This document shows positions 43,169 through 51,343 of a stretch of DNA of 56,113 nucleotides, one piece after another. The notes under the pieces were generated by a model that saw only the letters and a program-made list of their open reading frames with translations, was not told the origin of the DNA and did not search any database. The translations under genes and the position numbers were made by a program. The DNA is taken from the NCBI GenBank assembly GCA_945901405.1, contig CAMDLH010000018.1, positions 1-56,113 of the forward strand, written 5' to 3'. How positions within the stretch are numbered: position 1 is the stretch's first letter; each line of letters starts with the position of its first letter. This DNA comes from Bordetella parapertussis (GTDB taxonomy: Bacteria; Pseudomonadota; Gammaproteobacteria; Burkholderiales; SG8-41).

Positions 43169-44113
43169 ATGGGTGTACGCCACTATCTGCAATTCAACGA
43201 TTTTTCGCGTGAAGATTACGACCACCTGTTCGGCCGCGCGCGCTGGATAAAAGACAAGTTCAAGCGCTACCAGCCGTATCTGCCGCTGCACGACCGCACG
43301 CTGGCGATGATTTTCGAGAAGCACTCGACGCGCACGCGTGTGTCGTTCGAGGCCGGCATGCTGCAAATGGGCGGCACGGTGATCAACCTCACCTCGCGCG
43401 ACACGCAAATGAGCCGCGGCGAGCCGGTGGAAGACCTGGCGCGCGTGATCACGCGCATGGTCGATATCGTGATGATCCGCACCTTCGAGCAGACCATCAT
43501 CGAGAAATTCTCCGAATACTCGCGCGTGCCGGTGATTAACGGCCTCACCAACGAATACCATCCGTGCCAGATCCTCGCGGATATTTTCACCTACATCGAG
43601 CATCGCGGCGGCATCCAGGGCAAAACCGTGGCGTGGATCGGCGACTCGAACAACGTGTGCAACACCTGGTTGCAGGCAGCCGAGGTGCTCGATTTCAACG
43701 TGCATGTCTCCACGCCGCCCGGTTATGAAGTCGAGCCCGAGCGCGCGGGCCTTTACGGCGATACGCACTACGAAGAATTCGCCGATCCGATGGACGCGGC
43801 TAAAGGCGCCGACCTCATCACCACCGACGTGTGGACCAGCATGGGGCAGGAAGCGGAGAACGAAGAACGCAAGCGCGACTTCGCCGACTGGTGCGTGGAT
43901 GCCGACATGATGCGCGTGGCCGGCAAGGACGCGCTGTTCATGCACTGCCTGCCCGCGCATCGCGGCGAGGAAGTCACGGCGGAGGTCATCGACGGCGCGC
44001 AAAGCGTGGTGTGGGACGAAGCGGAGAACCGCCTGCACGCGCAAAAAGCGCTGCTGGAGTTTCTGTTGATGGAGCGCGTGGAGAGTGCATCGCCCACGCG
44101 CAAACTCATCTGA
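43169..44113 (+). CDS. argF: Ornithine carbamoyltransferase
   Basis: A 314-residue enzyme joining ornithine and carbamoyl phosphate to give citrulline. EKHSTRTRVSFEAG near residue 50 is the carbamoyl-phosphate site, and FMHCLPAHRGEEV near residue 257 is the ornithine site with the active Cys. DLARVITRMVDIVMIRTFEQ and ADIFTYIEHRG also match. Start ATG has GGCAAGGTG at a fair distance. Its stop overlaps the next gene's start (TGATG), so the DUF4124 protein is translated in step with it. Confidence 0.96.
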   Translation: MGVRHYLQFNDFSREDYDHLFGRARWIKDKFKRYQPYLPLHDRTLAMIFEKHSTRTRVSFEAGMLQMGGTVINLTSRDTQMSRGEPVEDLARVITRMVDIVMIRTFEQTIIEKFSEYSRVPVINGLTNEYHPCQILADIFTYIEHRGGIQGKTVAWIGDSNNVCNTWLQAAEVLDFNVHVSTPPGYEVEPERAGLYGDTHYEEFADPMDAAKGADLITTDVWTSMGQEAENEERKRDFADWCVDADMMRVAGKDALFMHCLPAHRGEEVTAEVIDGAQSVVWDEAENRLHAQKALLEFLLMERVESASPTRKLI

Positions 44114-44574
44114 TGAAGCTCGTTGTGTTTTTGATGCTGTGCACGAGTCTGCTCGCGCACGCACAGCAGGTCTACAAGTGGGTCGATGAAAAAGGCGTGA
44201 CGCAGTACACCACCACACCGCCGCCAACGGGCAAGGGCCAGACCATCATCAACACGCCTGCACAAAGTTCAACCGCCAAACCCGCCGCCAAGGCGCAAAC
44301 GTGGCAGGAAAAAGAAATTGAGTTTCGCGCGCGCCGCGCCGCCGACTCCGAGCAGCAACAGAAAGACGAGGCGAATCGCGCCGTTGCGCAACGCAAGGCC
44401 GGCGAGCAACGTGAAAATTGCATCGACGCGCGCCGTGATCTGGCGGCATTGCAGGAGCCGCGCCCGATTTACTCGCTGGATGAACGCGGTGAACGAAAAT
44501 ACGTGGATGACAAGGAACGGCCACGCATGATCGAGGAACTCAAGAAAATCGTCGCGCGCGATTGCCCTAAGTAG
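44113..44574 (+). CDS. DUF4124 domain secreted protein
   Basis: A 153-residue protein with a signal peptide (MKLVVFLMLCTSLLAHAQQ) and the DUF4124 motif QVYKWVDEKGVTQYTTTPPP right after it; the remainder is a charged coiled-coil-like helix rich in Arg, Ala and Glu. The family is common in beta- and gammaproteobacteria with no firm function, probably cell-envelope related. It sits inside the arginine block, overlapping argF by one base, with argG 40 bases later. Confidence 0.88.
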   Translation: MKLVVFLMLCTSLLAHAQQVYKWVDEKGVTQYTTTPPPTGKGQTIINTPAQSSTAKPAAKAQTWQEKEIEFRARRAADSEQQQKDEANRAVAQRKAGEQRENCIDARRDLAALQEPRPIYSLDERGERKYVDDKERPRMIEELKKIVARDCPK

Positions 44575-44591
44575 AAATATACCTAACCCAC

Positions 44592-44613
44592 TGTTTTTAT
44601 TGAGTATTTTATA
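44592..44613. repeat. AT-rich dispersed repeat, partial copy G, upstream of argG
   Basis: TGTTTTTATTGAGTATTTTA lies in the 40-base argG leader; in reverse complement it matches copies A and B at 17 of 19 positions. No conventional SD is seen for argG in this region. Confidence 0.5.
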
Positions 44614-44614
44614 A

Positions 44615-45847
44615 ATGAGCAACACAGTTAAAAAAGTAGTTCTGGCCTACTCCGGCGGCCTCGATACCTCGGTGATCTTGAAATGGTTGCAGGATGTTTA
44701 CAGTTGCGAGGTGGTGACCTTCACCGCCGACATCGGCCAGGGCGAAGAGGTGGCGCCCGCGCGCGCCAAGGCCATCAAGATGGGCATCAAGCGCGAAAAC
44801 ATTTACATCGAAGACCTGCGCGAGGAATTCGTGCGCGACTTCGTGTTCCCCATGTTTCGCGCCAATGCGGTGTATGAAGGCGAATATCTGCTCGGCACTT
44901 CCATCGCGCGACCGTTGATCGCCAAGCGGCTGGTGGAAATCGCGAAGAAAACCCGCGCCGATGCCATCTCGCATGGCGCCACCGGCAAGGGCAACGATCA
45001 GGTGCGTTTCGAACTCGGCGCCTATGCGCTGATGCCCGACGTGAAAGTGATCGCGCCATGGCGCGAATGGGATCTGCTCTCGCGCGAAAAACTGCTGGCC
45101 TACGCCGACAAACACGGCATCCCGGTGGATTACAAGAAGAGAAAAGGCGGCGGCGCACCGTACTCGATGGATGCGAACCTGTTGCACATTTCGTACGAAG
45201 GCGGCGTGCTTGAAGACCCGGCCTTTGAGCCCGAAGATTCGATGTGGCGCATCACCGTGTCACCCGAAAAAGCGCCGAACAAACCCGAAGTGGTGTCGCT
45301 CACCTATCGCGCCGGCGACATCGTTGCCATCAACGGCACGAAACTCAGCGCTGCGAAAGTTCTGGAGAAACTCAATCAGCTTGGCGGCAAACACGGCGTG
45401 GGCCGGCTTGATCTGGTTGAAAACCGTTACGTCGGCATGAAGTCGCGCGGCTGCTACGAAACTCCCGGCGGCACGATTATGTTGAAAGCCCATCGCGCGA
45501 TGGAGTCAATCACGCTCGACCGCGAAGTGCTGGCGCTAAAAGACGACCTGATGCCGCGTTACGCGCGCATGGTCTACAACGGCTACTGGTTCAGCCCGGA
45601 GCGGCTGCTGCTGCAATCGCTGATCGATCAATCACAGGCGGCGGTCAACGGCACGGTCAAGGTCAAGCTATACAAGGGCACGGTGATGACGGTGAGCCGC
45701 ACCTCGCCCAATTCGCTGTTCGATCCGGCGATATCGACGTTCGAGGACGACCGCGGCGCGTATGATCAGAAGGACGCCGCCGGTTTCATACGGCTCAATG
45801 CACTGCGGCTGCGTATCGCCGCGAAGTTAAACAAGCGCCGCAAGTAA
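44615..45847 (+). CDS. argG: Argininosuccinate synthase
   Basis: A 410-residue enzyme ligating citrulline and aspartate with [18 protein letters not shown] at residue 10 is the PP-loop; [13 protein letters not shown] near residue 120 and [15 protein letters not shown] near residue 185 are substrate-binding signatures. The length is standard for the type I enzyme. Its leader is an AT-rich repeat with no obvious SD. argH is not in the window. Confidence 0.96.
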   Translation: MSNTVKKVVLAYSGGLDTSVILKWLQDVYSCEVVTFTADIGQGEEVAPARAKAIKMGIKRENIYIEDLREEFVRDFVFPMFRANAVYEGEYLLGTSIARPLIAKRLVEIAKKTRADAISHGATGKGNDQVRFELGAYALMPDVKVIAPWREWDLLSREKLLAYADKHGIPVDYKKRKGGGAPYSMDANLLHISYEGGVLEDPAFEPEDSMWRITVSPEKAPNKPEVVSLTYRAGDIVAINGTKLSAAKVLEKLNQLGGKHGVGRLDLVENRYVGMKSRGCYETPGGTIMLKAHRAMESITLDREVLALKDDLMPRYARMVYNGYWFSPERLLLQSLIDQSQAAVNGTVKVKLYKGTVMTVSRTSPNSLFDPAISTFEDDRGAYDQKDAAGFIRLNALRLRIAAKLNKRRK

Positions 45848-45858
45848 GGGAAAACATC

Positions 45859-46170
45859 ATGTCACAATTCGACAATGTAAGCGTCGTCAAAAAAGCCAAC
45901 GTCTATTTCGACGGCAAGTGCGTGAGCCACACCGTGCTGTTCAAGGACGGCACAAAGAAAAGCGTGGGCGTGATTTTCCCCAGCAAGCTCACCTTCAACA
46001 CCGGTGCGCCGGAAGTGATGGAGATCAACGCCGGCGTGTGCAGGGTTAAAATCGTCGGTTCAAACGACTGGCGCACGGTGCGCACGGGCGAATCTTTCGA
46101 CGCGCCCGGCAATTCATCGTTTGATATCGAGACCATCGAGACGCTAGACTACGTCTGTCACTTCAAGTAG
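45859..46170 (+). CDS. ppnP: Pyrimidine/purine nucleoside phosphorylase
   Basis: A 103-residue cupin-fold protein (formerly DUF1255/YaiE). [40 protein letters not shown] and [16 protein letters not shown] are diagnostic. It splits nucleosides with phosphate to free bases and ribose-1-phosphate, with wide specificity. It follows argG by 11 bases, with AAGGGAAAAC as SD, so may be read through from the arginine genes. Confidence 0.93.
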   Translation: MSQFDNVSVVKKANVYFDGKCVSHTVLFKDGTKKSVGVIFPSKLTFNTGAPEVMEINAGVCRVKIVGSNDWRTVRTGESFDAPGNSSFDIETIETLDYVCHFK

Positions 46171-46191
46171 TCCGTATTTAAGGAGGACCTC

Positions 46192-46683
46192 ATGCCATCT
46201 TTTGACATCGTTTCGGAAATCAACCTGGTCGAAGTGAAAAACGCGCTCGACCAGTGCAACAAGGAAGTCACCAACCGCTTTGATTTCAAAGGCTCTGATG
46301 CGCGCGTCGAACACAATGAAAAAGAAAAAACGCTCACCGTTTACGCCGACGACGACTTCAAGCTGAGCCAGGTGCGCGATGTGCTCACCGGCAAACTCGC
46401 CAAGCGCGGCGTGGATATTCGCTGCCTCGATATCGGCAAAGCCGAAAAAATCGGCGGCGACAAGATGAAGCAGGTCGTCAAGGTGCGCGAAGGCATCGAG
46501 CAGGAACTGGCGAAAAAAATCGTCAAGCTCATCAAGGACAGCAAGATGAAAGTCCAGGGCAGCATACAAGGCGACGTGGTGCGCGTGACCGGCGGCAAAA
46601 AAGACTTGTTGCAGGACGCCATTGCGCTGATGCGCAAATCGATCACCGACTTTCCGCTGCAATACAAGAATTTTCGCGACTGA
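46192..46683 (+). CDS. yajQ: YajQ family cyclic di-GMP-binding protein
   Basis: A 163-residue protein of two ferredoxin-like halves. [20 protein letters not shown] opens the family; [20 protein letters not shown] and [20 protein letters not shown] are conserved blocks, and the end [12 protein letters not shown] is typical. Homologues bind cyclic di-GMP and affect transcription and virulence. GGAGGACCTC gives a strong SD. It is next to ppnP on the same strand. Confidence 0.95.
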   Translation: MPSFDIVSEINLVEVKNALDQCNKEVTNRFDFKGSDARVEHNEKEKTLTVYADDDFKLSQVRDVLTGKLAKRGVDIRCLDIGKAEKIGGDKMKQVVKVREGIEQELAKKIVKLIKDSKMKVQGSIQGDVVRVTGGKKDLLQDAIALMRKSITDFPLQYKNFRD

Positions 46684-46709
46684 TCTTGGTGGCAAGCTAA
46701 ACCACCAAG

Positions 46710-47807
46710 GTGGCGGAACAATTTGACCTCACCATCGTAGGCGCGGGCTTCGCCGGTCTCGCATGCGCGCACTCGGCCGCCGCGCGCGGGCTTAACGTGC
46801 GCGTCATCGATCGCAAGCCGCGCCCCGGCCACCGCATCCACACCACCGGATTGCTGGTGAAGGAAGTCGCGGAAAAACTCGAAGTGCCGCTGGCGCTCAC
46901 GCGCAAGATACACGGCGTGCGGCTTTATGCGCCCAATCTGCGTTACGTCGATCTTGATGCGCCTGGTTATTACTTTCTCGCCACCGACACACCCGCTTTG
47001 ATGGCGTGGCTCGCGGAGCGCGCGCAGCGCGCGGGCGCGCGCGTGGATTTCGCTACTTCATGGCGCGGCGCCGATCATCAAGGCGGCGGGCTGCGCTTGA
47101 AGCACGATCAATCGGTGACGCGCATGCTTGCCGGCGCCGACGGCCCCGCCTCCGCCGTCGCGCGCGATTTCGCGCTTGGCGCCAATGACGAGTTTCTCGT
47201 CGGCGTGGAAACAGAATACGAAAACGTGCGTGGTGTAGACGAAGATCGTCTGCACTGCTTCCTCGATTCGCAACTCGCCGGCGGCTATATCGGCTGGGTA
47301 ATTCCCGGCGCGGGCGTCACACAAGTAGGCCTCGCGTGCAGCCGCCCCGCCAAGCCGCGCCTCGACGACTTCATGAAAAAAATTTCCACGCTTTATGATT
47401 TCAGCGCGGCGAAAGCCGTGGCGCGGCGCGGCGGCCTGATACCCGTGGGCGGCAGGGTCGCGCCATTTTCCAATGGCCCCGTGCTGCTGGTGGGCGACGC
47501 AGCGGGCATCGTCTCGCCGCTCACCGCCGGCGGCATCCACACAGCGCTCGATTCGGGTTGGCGCGCCGCACACGCCATTGCAGACTACCTGCTCGATGGC
47601 GGCGCGCATCCGGGCGCGGCGCTGGATCGCCACTACCCGCGCTTCCGGTTAAAGCGCATGCTGCGGCGCGTACTGGAACTGAATCCGCCTAACGGGCTGT
47701 ACAACTTTTTGCTCTCGAGTGCGCCGTTCACGGCGGCGGCGCGGATGATTTATTTTCATCGGCGTGGGGTGGCGTCTGGCGGCGGGAAGAACAGTGTTGA
47801 ATGTTGA
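46710..47807 (+). CDS. FAD-dependent oxidoreductase, geranylgeranyl-reductase-like
   Basis: A 365-residue flavoprotein with the p-hydroxybenzoate-hydroxylase fold. DLTIVGAGFAGLACAHSAAA is the FAD-binding beta-alpha-beta start, RPGHRIHTTGLLV follows, VLLVGDAAGIVSPLTAGGIH near residue 255 is the second FAD motif. The family reduces isoprenoid chains or hydroxylates aromatic rings. The start is a GTG after ACCACCAAG. The last codons (NSVEC) and the stop lie in the left arm of an inverted repeat, so the C-terminus may have been altered by that element. Confidence 0.85.
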   Translation: MAEQFDLTIVGAGFAGLACAHSAAARGLNVRVIDRKPRPGHRIHTTGLLVKEVAEKLEVPLALTRKIHGVRLYAPNLRYVDLDAPGYYFLATDTPALMAWLAERAQRAGARVDFATSWRGADHQGGGLRLKHDQSVTRMLAGADGPASAVARDFALGANDEFLVGVETEYENVRGVDEDRLHCFLDSQLAGGYIGWVIPGAGVTQVGLACSRPAKPRLDDFMKKISTLYDFSAAKAVARRGGLIPVGGRVAPFSNGPVLLVGDAAGIVSPLTAGGIHTALDSGWRAAHAIADYLLDGGAHPGAALDRHYPRFRLKRMLRRVLELNPPNGLYNFLLSSAPFTAAARMIYFHRRGVASGGGKNSVEC

Positions 47808-47884
47808 GTTTTGAGTTCTAATCTTGCGCGCGCATGGCGCGCGGACTATTCACGCTCAACACTAAACACTCATAACTCAACACT
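47793..47884. repeat. Inverted repeat spanning the ends of two convergent genes
   Basis: AGTGTTGAATGTTGAGTTTT on the left and AAACACTCATAACTCAACAC on the right pair imperfectly, with a second palindrome GCGCGCGCATGGCGCGCG in the loop. Arms are related to those of 28308-28389. Both convergent stop codons fall in or at the ends of the arms. Confidence 0.75.
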
Positions 47885-48593
47885 ATCTTTTAAGTGCCTT
47901 GATCCACTCGCTGTAAATCCGGTCCGCCACGGCGTTGAGCCCGCGCACTTTTTCTTCCACGCGATCAAGCATTTGCTCTGGTGACTGCACCGATGGAGTG
48001 TGTTGCGCAAGGCTGGTTACTTCCTTCGCCCAGTCGCGGCACCACGGCGCGATCAGTTCGGGCGTCATTTCGACATGGCATTGCATGCCGATGTGCGGCC
48101 CCAGTGCATACATCTGGTTCGCGCAATGTTTGCTTGATGCAAGGCGCGTGGCGCCCGGCGGTATAGTGAAGGTCTCGCCGTGCCAGTGAAATGATTCAAA
48201 GCGTTGCATATCACCCAGCCATTTGCACGCGGCTTCATTTACAACCATATCCACTGGCGCCCAGCCGATTTCCTTCACGGGATTGCGTGTTACCGAGCCG
48301 CCCAGCGCCTTCGCCATCAACTGCCCGCCCAGGCAATGGCCGATCAGCGGCACGTCCGCCGCAACCGCCTTGCGCACGAAGGCAAGCATGGGCGCGATCC
48401 ACGGCAAGTCATCGTTCACACTCATCGGCCCGCCCATCAGCGCCGCGCCGCTGTAGGCGGGCGGATCGGCGGGAACCGGCTCGCCTTCGTCGAGCCTAAC
48501 CAGCGTCCAGGGGATGCCGTTACGTTCCAGAAATGTGGCAAAATAACCCGGCCCTTCCGTCACGGCGTGTCTGAATACAACCACGGAGTTCAT
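47883..48593 (-). CDS. Class I glutamine amidotransferase-like protein
   Basis: A 236-residue protein of the GATase1 fold. IGHCLGGQLMAKALGG near residue 88 has the nucleophilic Cys, and GMQCHVEMTPELI near residue 170 has the His-x-Glu of the triad. Such stand-alone proteins are like GMP-synthase glutaminase domains and often act on gamma-glutamyl compounds. The ATG chosen lies two bases from the TTG of the divergent protease gene. A GTG four codons upstream would overlap that gene. Confidence 0.87.
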   Translation of the reverse strand: MNSVVVFRHAVTEGPGYFATFLERNGIPWTLVRLDEGEPVPADPPAYSGAALMGGPMSVNDDLPWIAPMLAFVRKAVAADVPLIGHCLGGQLMAKALGGSVTRNPVKEIGWAPVDMVVNEAACKWLGDMQRFESFHWHGETFTIPPGATRLASSKHCANQMYALGPHIGMQCHVEMTPELIAPWCRDWAKEVTSLAQHTPSVQSPEQMLDRVEEKVRGLNAVADRIYSEWIKALKR

Positions 48594-48595
48594 GC

Positions 48596-49264
48596 TTGCG
48601 CTCACTCGGTATTTCGATACTGCATCATATCGCGGCAGCGCTCGCCTTGTGCATCGCGCCGTTTTTGTCGCATGCGGCGGATGTCAATATCATCGGCATT
48701 TTCGGCGGCAAGGCCACGCTCGTCATCGACGGCGGCAAGCCGCGCACGATCAACGCGGGAGAAATCACGCCCGAAGGCATCAAGCTCGTTTCGACCAGCG
48801 GCGACAGCGCGGTGGTCGAGATCAGCGGCAAGCGGCAGACCGTGAGCCTTGGCCAGCGCATTTCCAGCGGCGGCGGTACTGGCAAGGGCGGGCAGCGTTC
48901 GGTGCTTACCTCCGATGCACAAGGTCATTTTTTCACCACTGCCGTCGTTAACGGCGCGTCGATGCGATTCATGGTGGATACCGGTGCGACCATGGTCACC
49001 ATCAGCAGCGACGACGCGCGGCGCGCGGGCGTAAATTATCTTTCGGGCGAACGCGGCATGATGCAGAGTGCCAACGGGCTGATGATCGCCTACAAGGTAA
49101 AGTTCGACACCGTGCGCCTGGGCGAGATCACGCTGAACAACGTTGACGGCATCGTGATCGAGGGCAACAAGCTCGGCGGCCACGGCCTGCTCGGCATGAG
49201 CTTTTTGAACCGCACCGAGATGCGGCGCGAAGGCGACGTAATGTCGCTCACACGGCGATTCTAA
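48596..49264 (+). CDS. Retropepsin-like aspartic protease (clan AA, TIGR02281-type)
   Basis: A 222-residue secreted protein. A signal peptide ends near LSHAA; after about 90 residues FMVDTGATMVTIS holds the catalytic Asp-Thr-Gly of a retroviral-type protease, and GGHGLLGMSFLNRTE is the matching hydrophobic-Gly flap region. These proteins form dimers with one DTG from each subunit; some process periplasmic or membrane targets. The start appears to be a TTG with GGAG 7 bases before it. Two bases separate it from the divergent amidotransferase start. Confidence 0.86.
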   Translation: MRSLGISILHHIAAALALCIAPFLSHAADVNIIGIFGGKATLVIDGGKPRTINAGEITPEGIKLVSTSGDSAVVEISGKRQTVSLGQRISSGGGTGKGGQRSVLTSDAQGHFFTTAVVNGASMRFMVDTGATMVTISSDDARRAGVNYLSGERGMMQSANGLMIAYKVKFDTVRLGEITLNNVDGIVIEGNKLGGHGLLGMSFLNRTEMRREGDVMSLTRRF

Positions 49265-49290
49265 AGTATAAATAAAAACAATAACTTACG
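49262..49290. repeat. AT-rich dispersed repeat, copy E
   Basis: AAATAAAAACAATAACTTAC is nearly identical to copy A. It begins with the protease stop codon and ends two bases before the ribBA stop, filling the whole gap between these convergent genes. Confidence 0.6.
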
Positions 49291-49292
49291 TT

Positions 49293-50543
49293 CTATTCGG
49301 TTTTGCCGTCCGTGCGCTCCACCATCGACAGCAAATGGCCAAACTTGGTGCGTTTGGTCTTTAGGTAGTTTGCATTCGCCGCGCGCGGCGCAATTTCAAT
49401 CGCCACGCGCTCCGCGACCGTAAGACCGTAGTCTTCTAGCGCCGCGACTTTGTCCGGGTTGTTGGTCATCAGCCGCACCTTGCGCACACCGAGATCAAAC
49501 AGGATGTGCGCGCCGGCCTTGTAGTCGCGCATGTCGGCGGCGAAACCCAGCGCGTGATTGGCTTGCACGGTGTCTTGTCCCTGATCCTGCAAGGCATAGG
49601 CGCGAATTTTGTTGAGCAGGCCTATGCCGCGGCCTTCGTCGAACATGTAGACGATGACGCCGCTGCCCGCGGCCTCGATGGTGCTCATCGCGGCTTCGAG
49701 CTGTTCGCCACAGTCGCAGCGCTCGCTGCCGAACACGTCGCCCGTCAGGCATTGCGAATGCAGGCGTACCAGCAACGGTTCATCGGACTTGATCTCGCCT
49801 TTTACCAGCGCCACGTATAGCGTGGTTTCGAGGTTATCGCTATACACCATGAATTTGAAGTCGCCCGCCGCGCGCGTGGGCAACAGCGTTTCGGCGCGGC
49901 GGCGTATCACGCGCTCATTCTCGCGATAGGCCACCAGATCGGCGATTTTCAGAATCTGTATGCCATGCGCAGCGGCAAATTTCTCAAGCTCGGGCATGCG
50001 CGCCATGCTGCCGTCGGCGTTCATGATCTCGCAGATGACGCCGGCGGGCTTTAAGCCGGCCATGCGCGCGAGATCGACCGCGGCTTCGGTGTGCCCGGCG
50101 CGCGCAAGCACGCCGCCGTCGAGTGCACGCAATGTTTGCAATCGCCCTGGGCGTATGAGATCGGCCGGCTTGGCGTTATCCGCGATAGCCACCGCGATGG
50201 TGCGCGCGCGGTCATGCGCGGACATGCCCGAGGCGACGCCTTCGCGCGCATCGATGGGTGTGGCGAACGCGGTGCCGAATTTCGATTGATTGCCGGTGTC
50301 GTCGGTGATCAGCGCAAGACCCAATTGCCGCAGCCGCTCCTCGGTCAGCGCCAGCGACACCAGCCCGCGCGCGTGCAGCGCCATGAAATTGATCGCCTCC
50401 GGCGTGGCGCGCTCGGCCGCGACGTAAAGATCGCCCTCATTCTCGCGGCTCTCGTCATCCACCAGGATGATCATGCGGCCGCGGCGCACCTCGGGCAGTA
50501 TCTGCTCGACGATGTATTCGCTGGTTTTTACAGTGCTGGACAT
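49293..50543 (-). CDS. ribBA: Bifunctional 3,4-dihydroxy-2-butanone-4-phosphate synthase/GTP cyclohydrolase II
   Basis: A 416-residue riboflavin enzyme. The RibB half (1-205) has ILVDDESRENEGDLYVAAE and RPGRLQTLRALDGGVLARAGHTEAAVD-type text; the RibA half has HSQCLTGDVFGSERCDCGEQ with three Zn-binding Cys and YMFDEGRGIGLLNKIRAYAL. The RibA half retains the Zn, GTP and Arg/Tyr motifs, so both activities are likely. It follows folE by 10 bases. Confidence 0.95.
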   Translation of the reverse strand: MSSTVKTSEYIVEQILPEVRRGRMIILVDDESRENEGDLYVAAERATPEAINFMALHARGLVSLALTEERLRQLGLALITDDTGNQSKFGTAFATPIDAREGVASGMSAHDRARTIAVAIADNAKPADLIRPGRLQTLRALDGGVLARAGHTEAAVDLARMAGLKPAGVICEIMNADGSMARMPELEKFAAAHGIQILKIADLVAYRENERVIRRRAETLLPTRAAGDFKFMVYSDNLETTLYVALVKGEIKSDEPLLVRLHSQCLTGDVFGSERCDCGEQLEAAMSTIEAAGSGVIVYMFDEGRGIGLLNKIRAYALQDQGQDTVQANHALGFAADMRDYKAGAHILFDLGVRKVRLMTNNPDKVAALEDYGLTVAERVAIEIAPRAANANYLKTKRTKFGHLLSMVERTDGKTE

Positions 50544-50553
50544 CGGCGCGAAA

Positions 50554-51192
50554 TTACTGCGAATGCCGCGATATCAGCCGCATGAACTCGGCGCGGGTTT
50601 TTTCGGTGTTGAAGTCCCCGGTGAACGCCGAAGTCGTCGCGGTGGAATTCTGCTTCTGAATGCCGCGCATCACCATGCACATATGCTGCGCCTCGATCAC
50701 CACGGCCACGCCGCGCGGCGCCAGCGTTTGCTGGATGCAATTGCGAATTTCAACTGTCAGCCGCTCCTGCAATTGCAACCGGCGCGCATAGGCATCGACC
50801 ACGCGTGGGATTTTCGACAGCCCGACGATGCGCCCATCGGGAATGTAGGCCACGTGCGCCTTGCCGAAAAACGGCAGCATGTGATGCTCGCACATCGAAT
50901 ACAACTCGATGTCGCGCACGATCACCATCTGCTGGTATTCCTCGGTGAACATCGCCGACTTCAAAATCCGCGCCGGATCAAGATCGTAGCCGTGCGTCAA
51001 AAACTGCAAGGCCTTGGCCACACGTTCCGGCGTTTTTACAAGGCCCTCGCGCGCCGGGTCTTCGCCGATGTCCTTGAGGATGATGCGGTACTTGTCCGCG
51101 ATGCGTTTGATCGTCGCGGGGTTGTACTGGTCGATCTTCTCGTAACCATCCATTTCGTTTTCTTCCGCCATCTTCGGAGTAATTGGGGTCAT
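50554..51192 (-). CDS. folE: GTP cyclohydrolase I, FolE type
   Basis: A 212-residue enzyme opening the GTP ring for folate synthesis. [20 protein letters not shown] near residue 100 holds Zn-binding Cys-Glu-His-His, and [19 protein letters not shown] near residue 170 holds the other Cys and catalytic residues. It is the homodecameric FolE rather than FolE2. Start may be this ATG or the one seven codons later. The strong hairpin 60-110 bases upstream separates it from dxs. Confidence 0.95.
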   Translation of the reverse strand: MTPITPKMAEENEMDGYEKIDQYNPATIKRIADKYRIILKDIGEDPAREGLVKTPERVAKALQFLTHGYDLDPARILKSAMFTEEYQQMVIVRDIELYSMCEHHMLPFFGKAHVAYIPDGRIVGLSKIPRVVDAYARRLQLQERLTVEIRNCIQQTLAPRGVAVVIEAQHMCMVMRGIQKQNSTATTSAFTGDFNTEKTRAEFMRLISRHSQ

Positions 51193-51250
51193 GACTGGTC
51201 TCGTAAATCAGCAGGACAATTCCTCGTCGCGAGCAAATGAACTAAACATC

Positions 51251-51298
51251 CCAAAGTAACTCCCTCGCCCCGCTTGCCGGGCGAGGAAGTTTCTTTGA
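51251..51298. terminator. Strong hairpin between dxs and folE
   Basis: CCTCGCCC (51263-51270) and GGGCGAGG (51279-51286) form a perfect 8-bp stem around CGCTTGCC; outer CAAAGTAACT and AAGTTTCTTTG extend it. On the minus strand it lies after the dxs stop, followed by AGTTACTTTGG, a weak T-tract, so it may end or attenuate dxs transcripts before folE. Confidence 0.6.
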
Positions 51299-51343
51299 GA
51301 TTTGCAGATACGCTTGCCCCAAGGAGGAAGCAATTGAAATATT

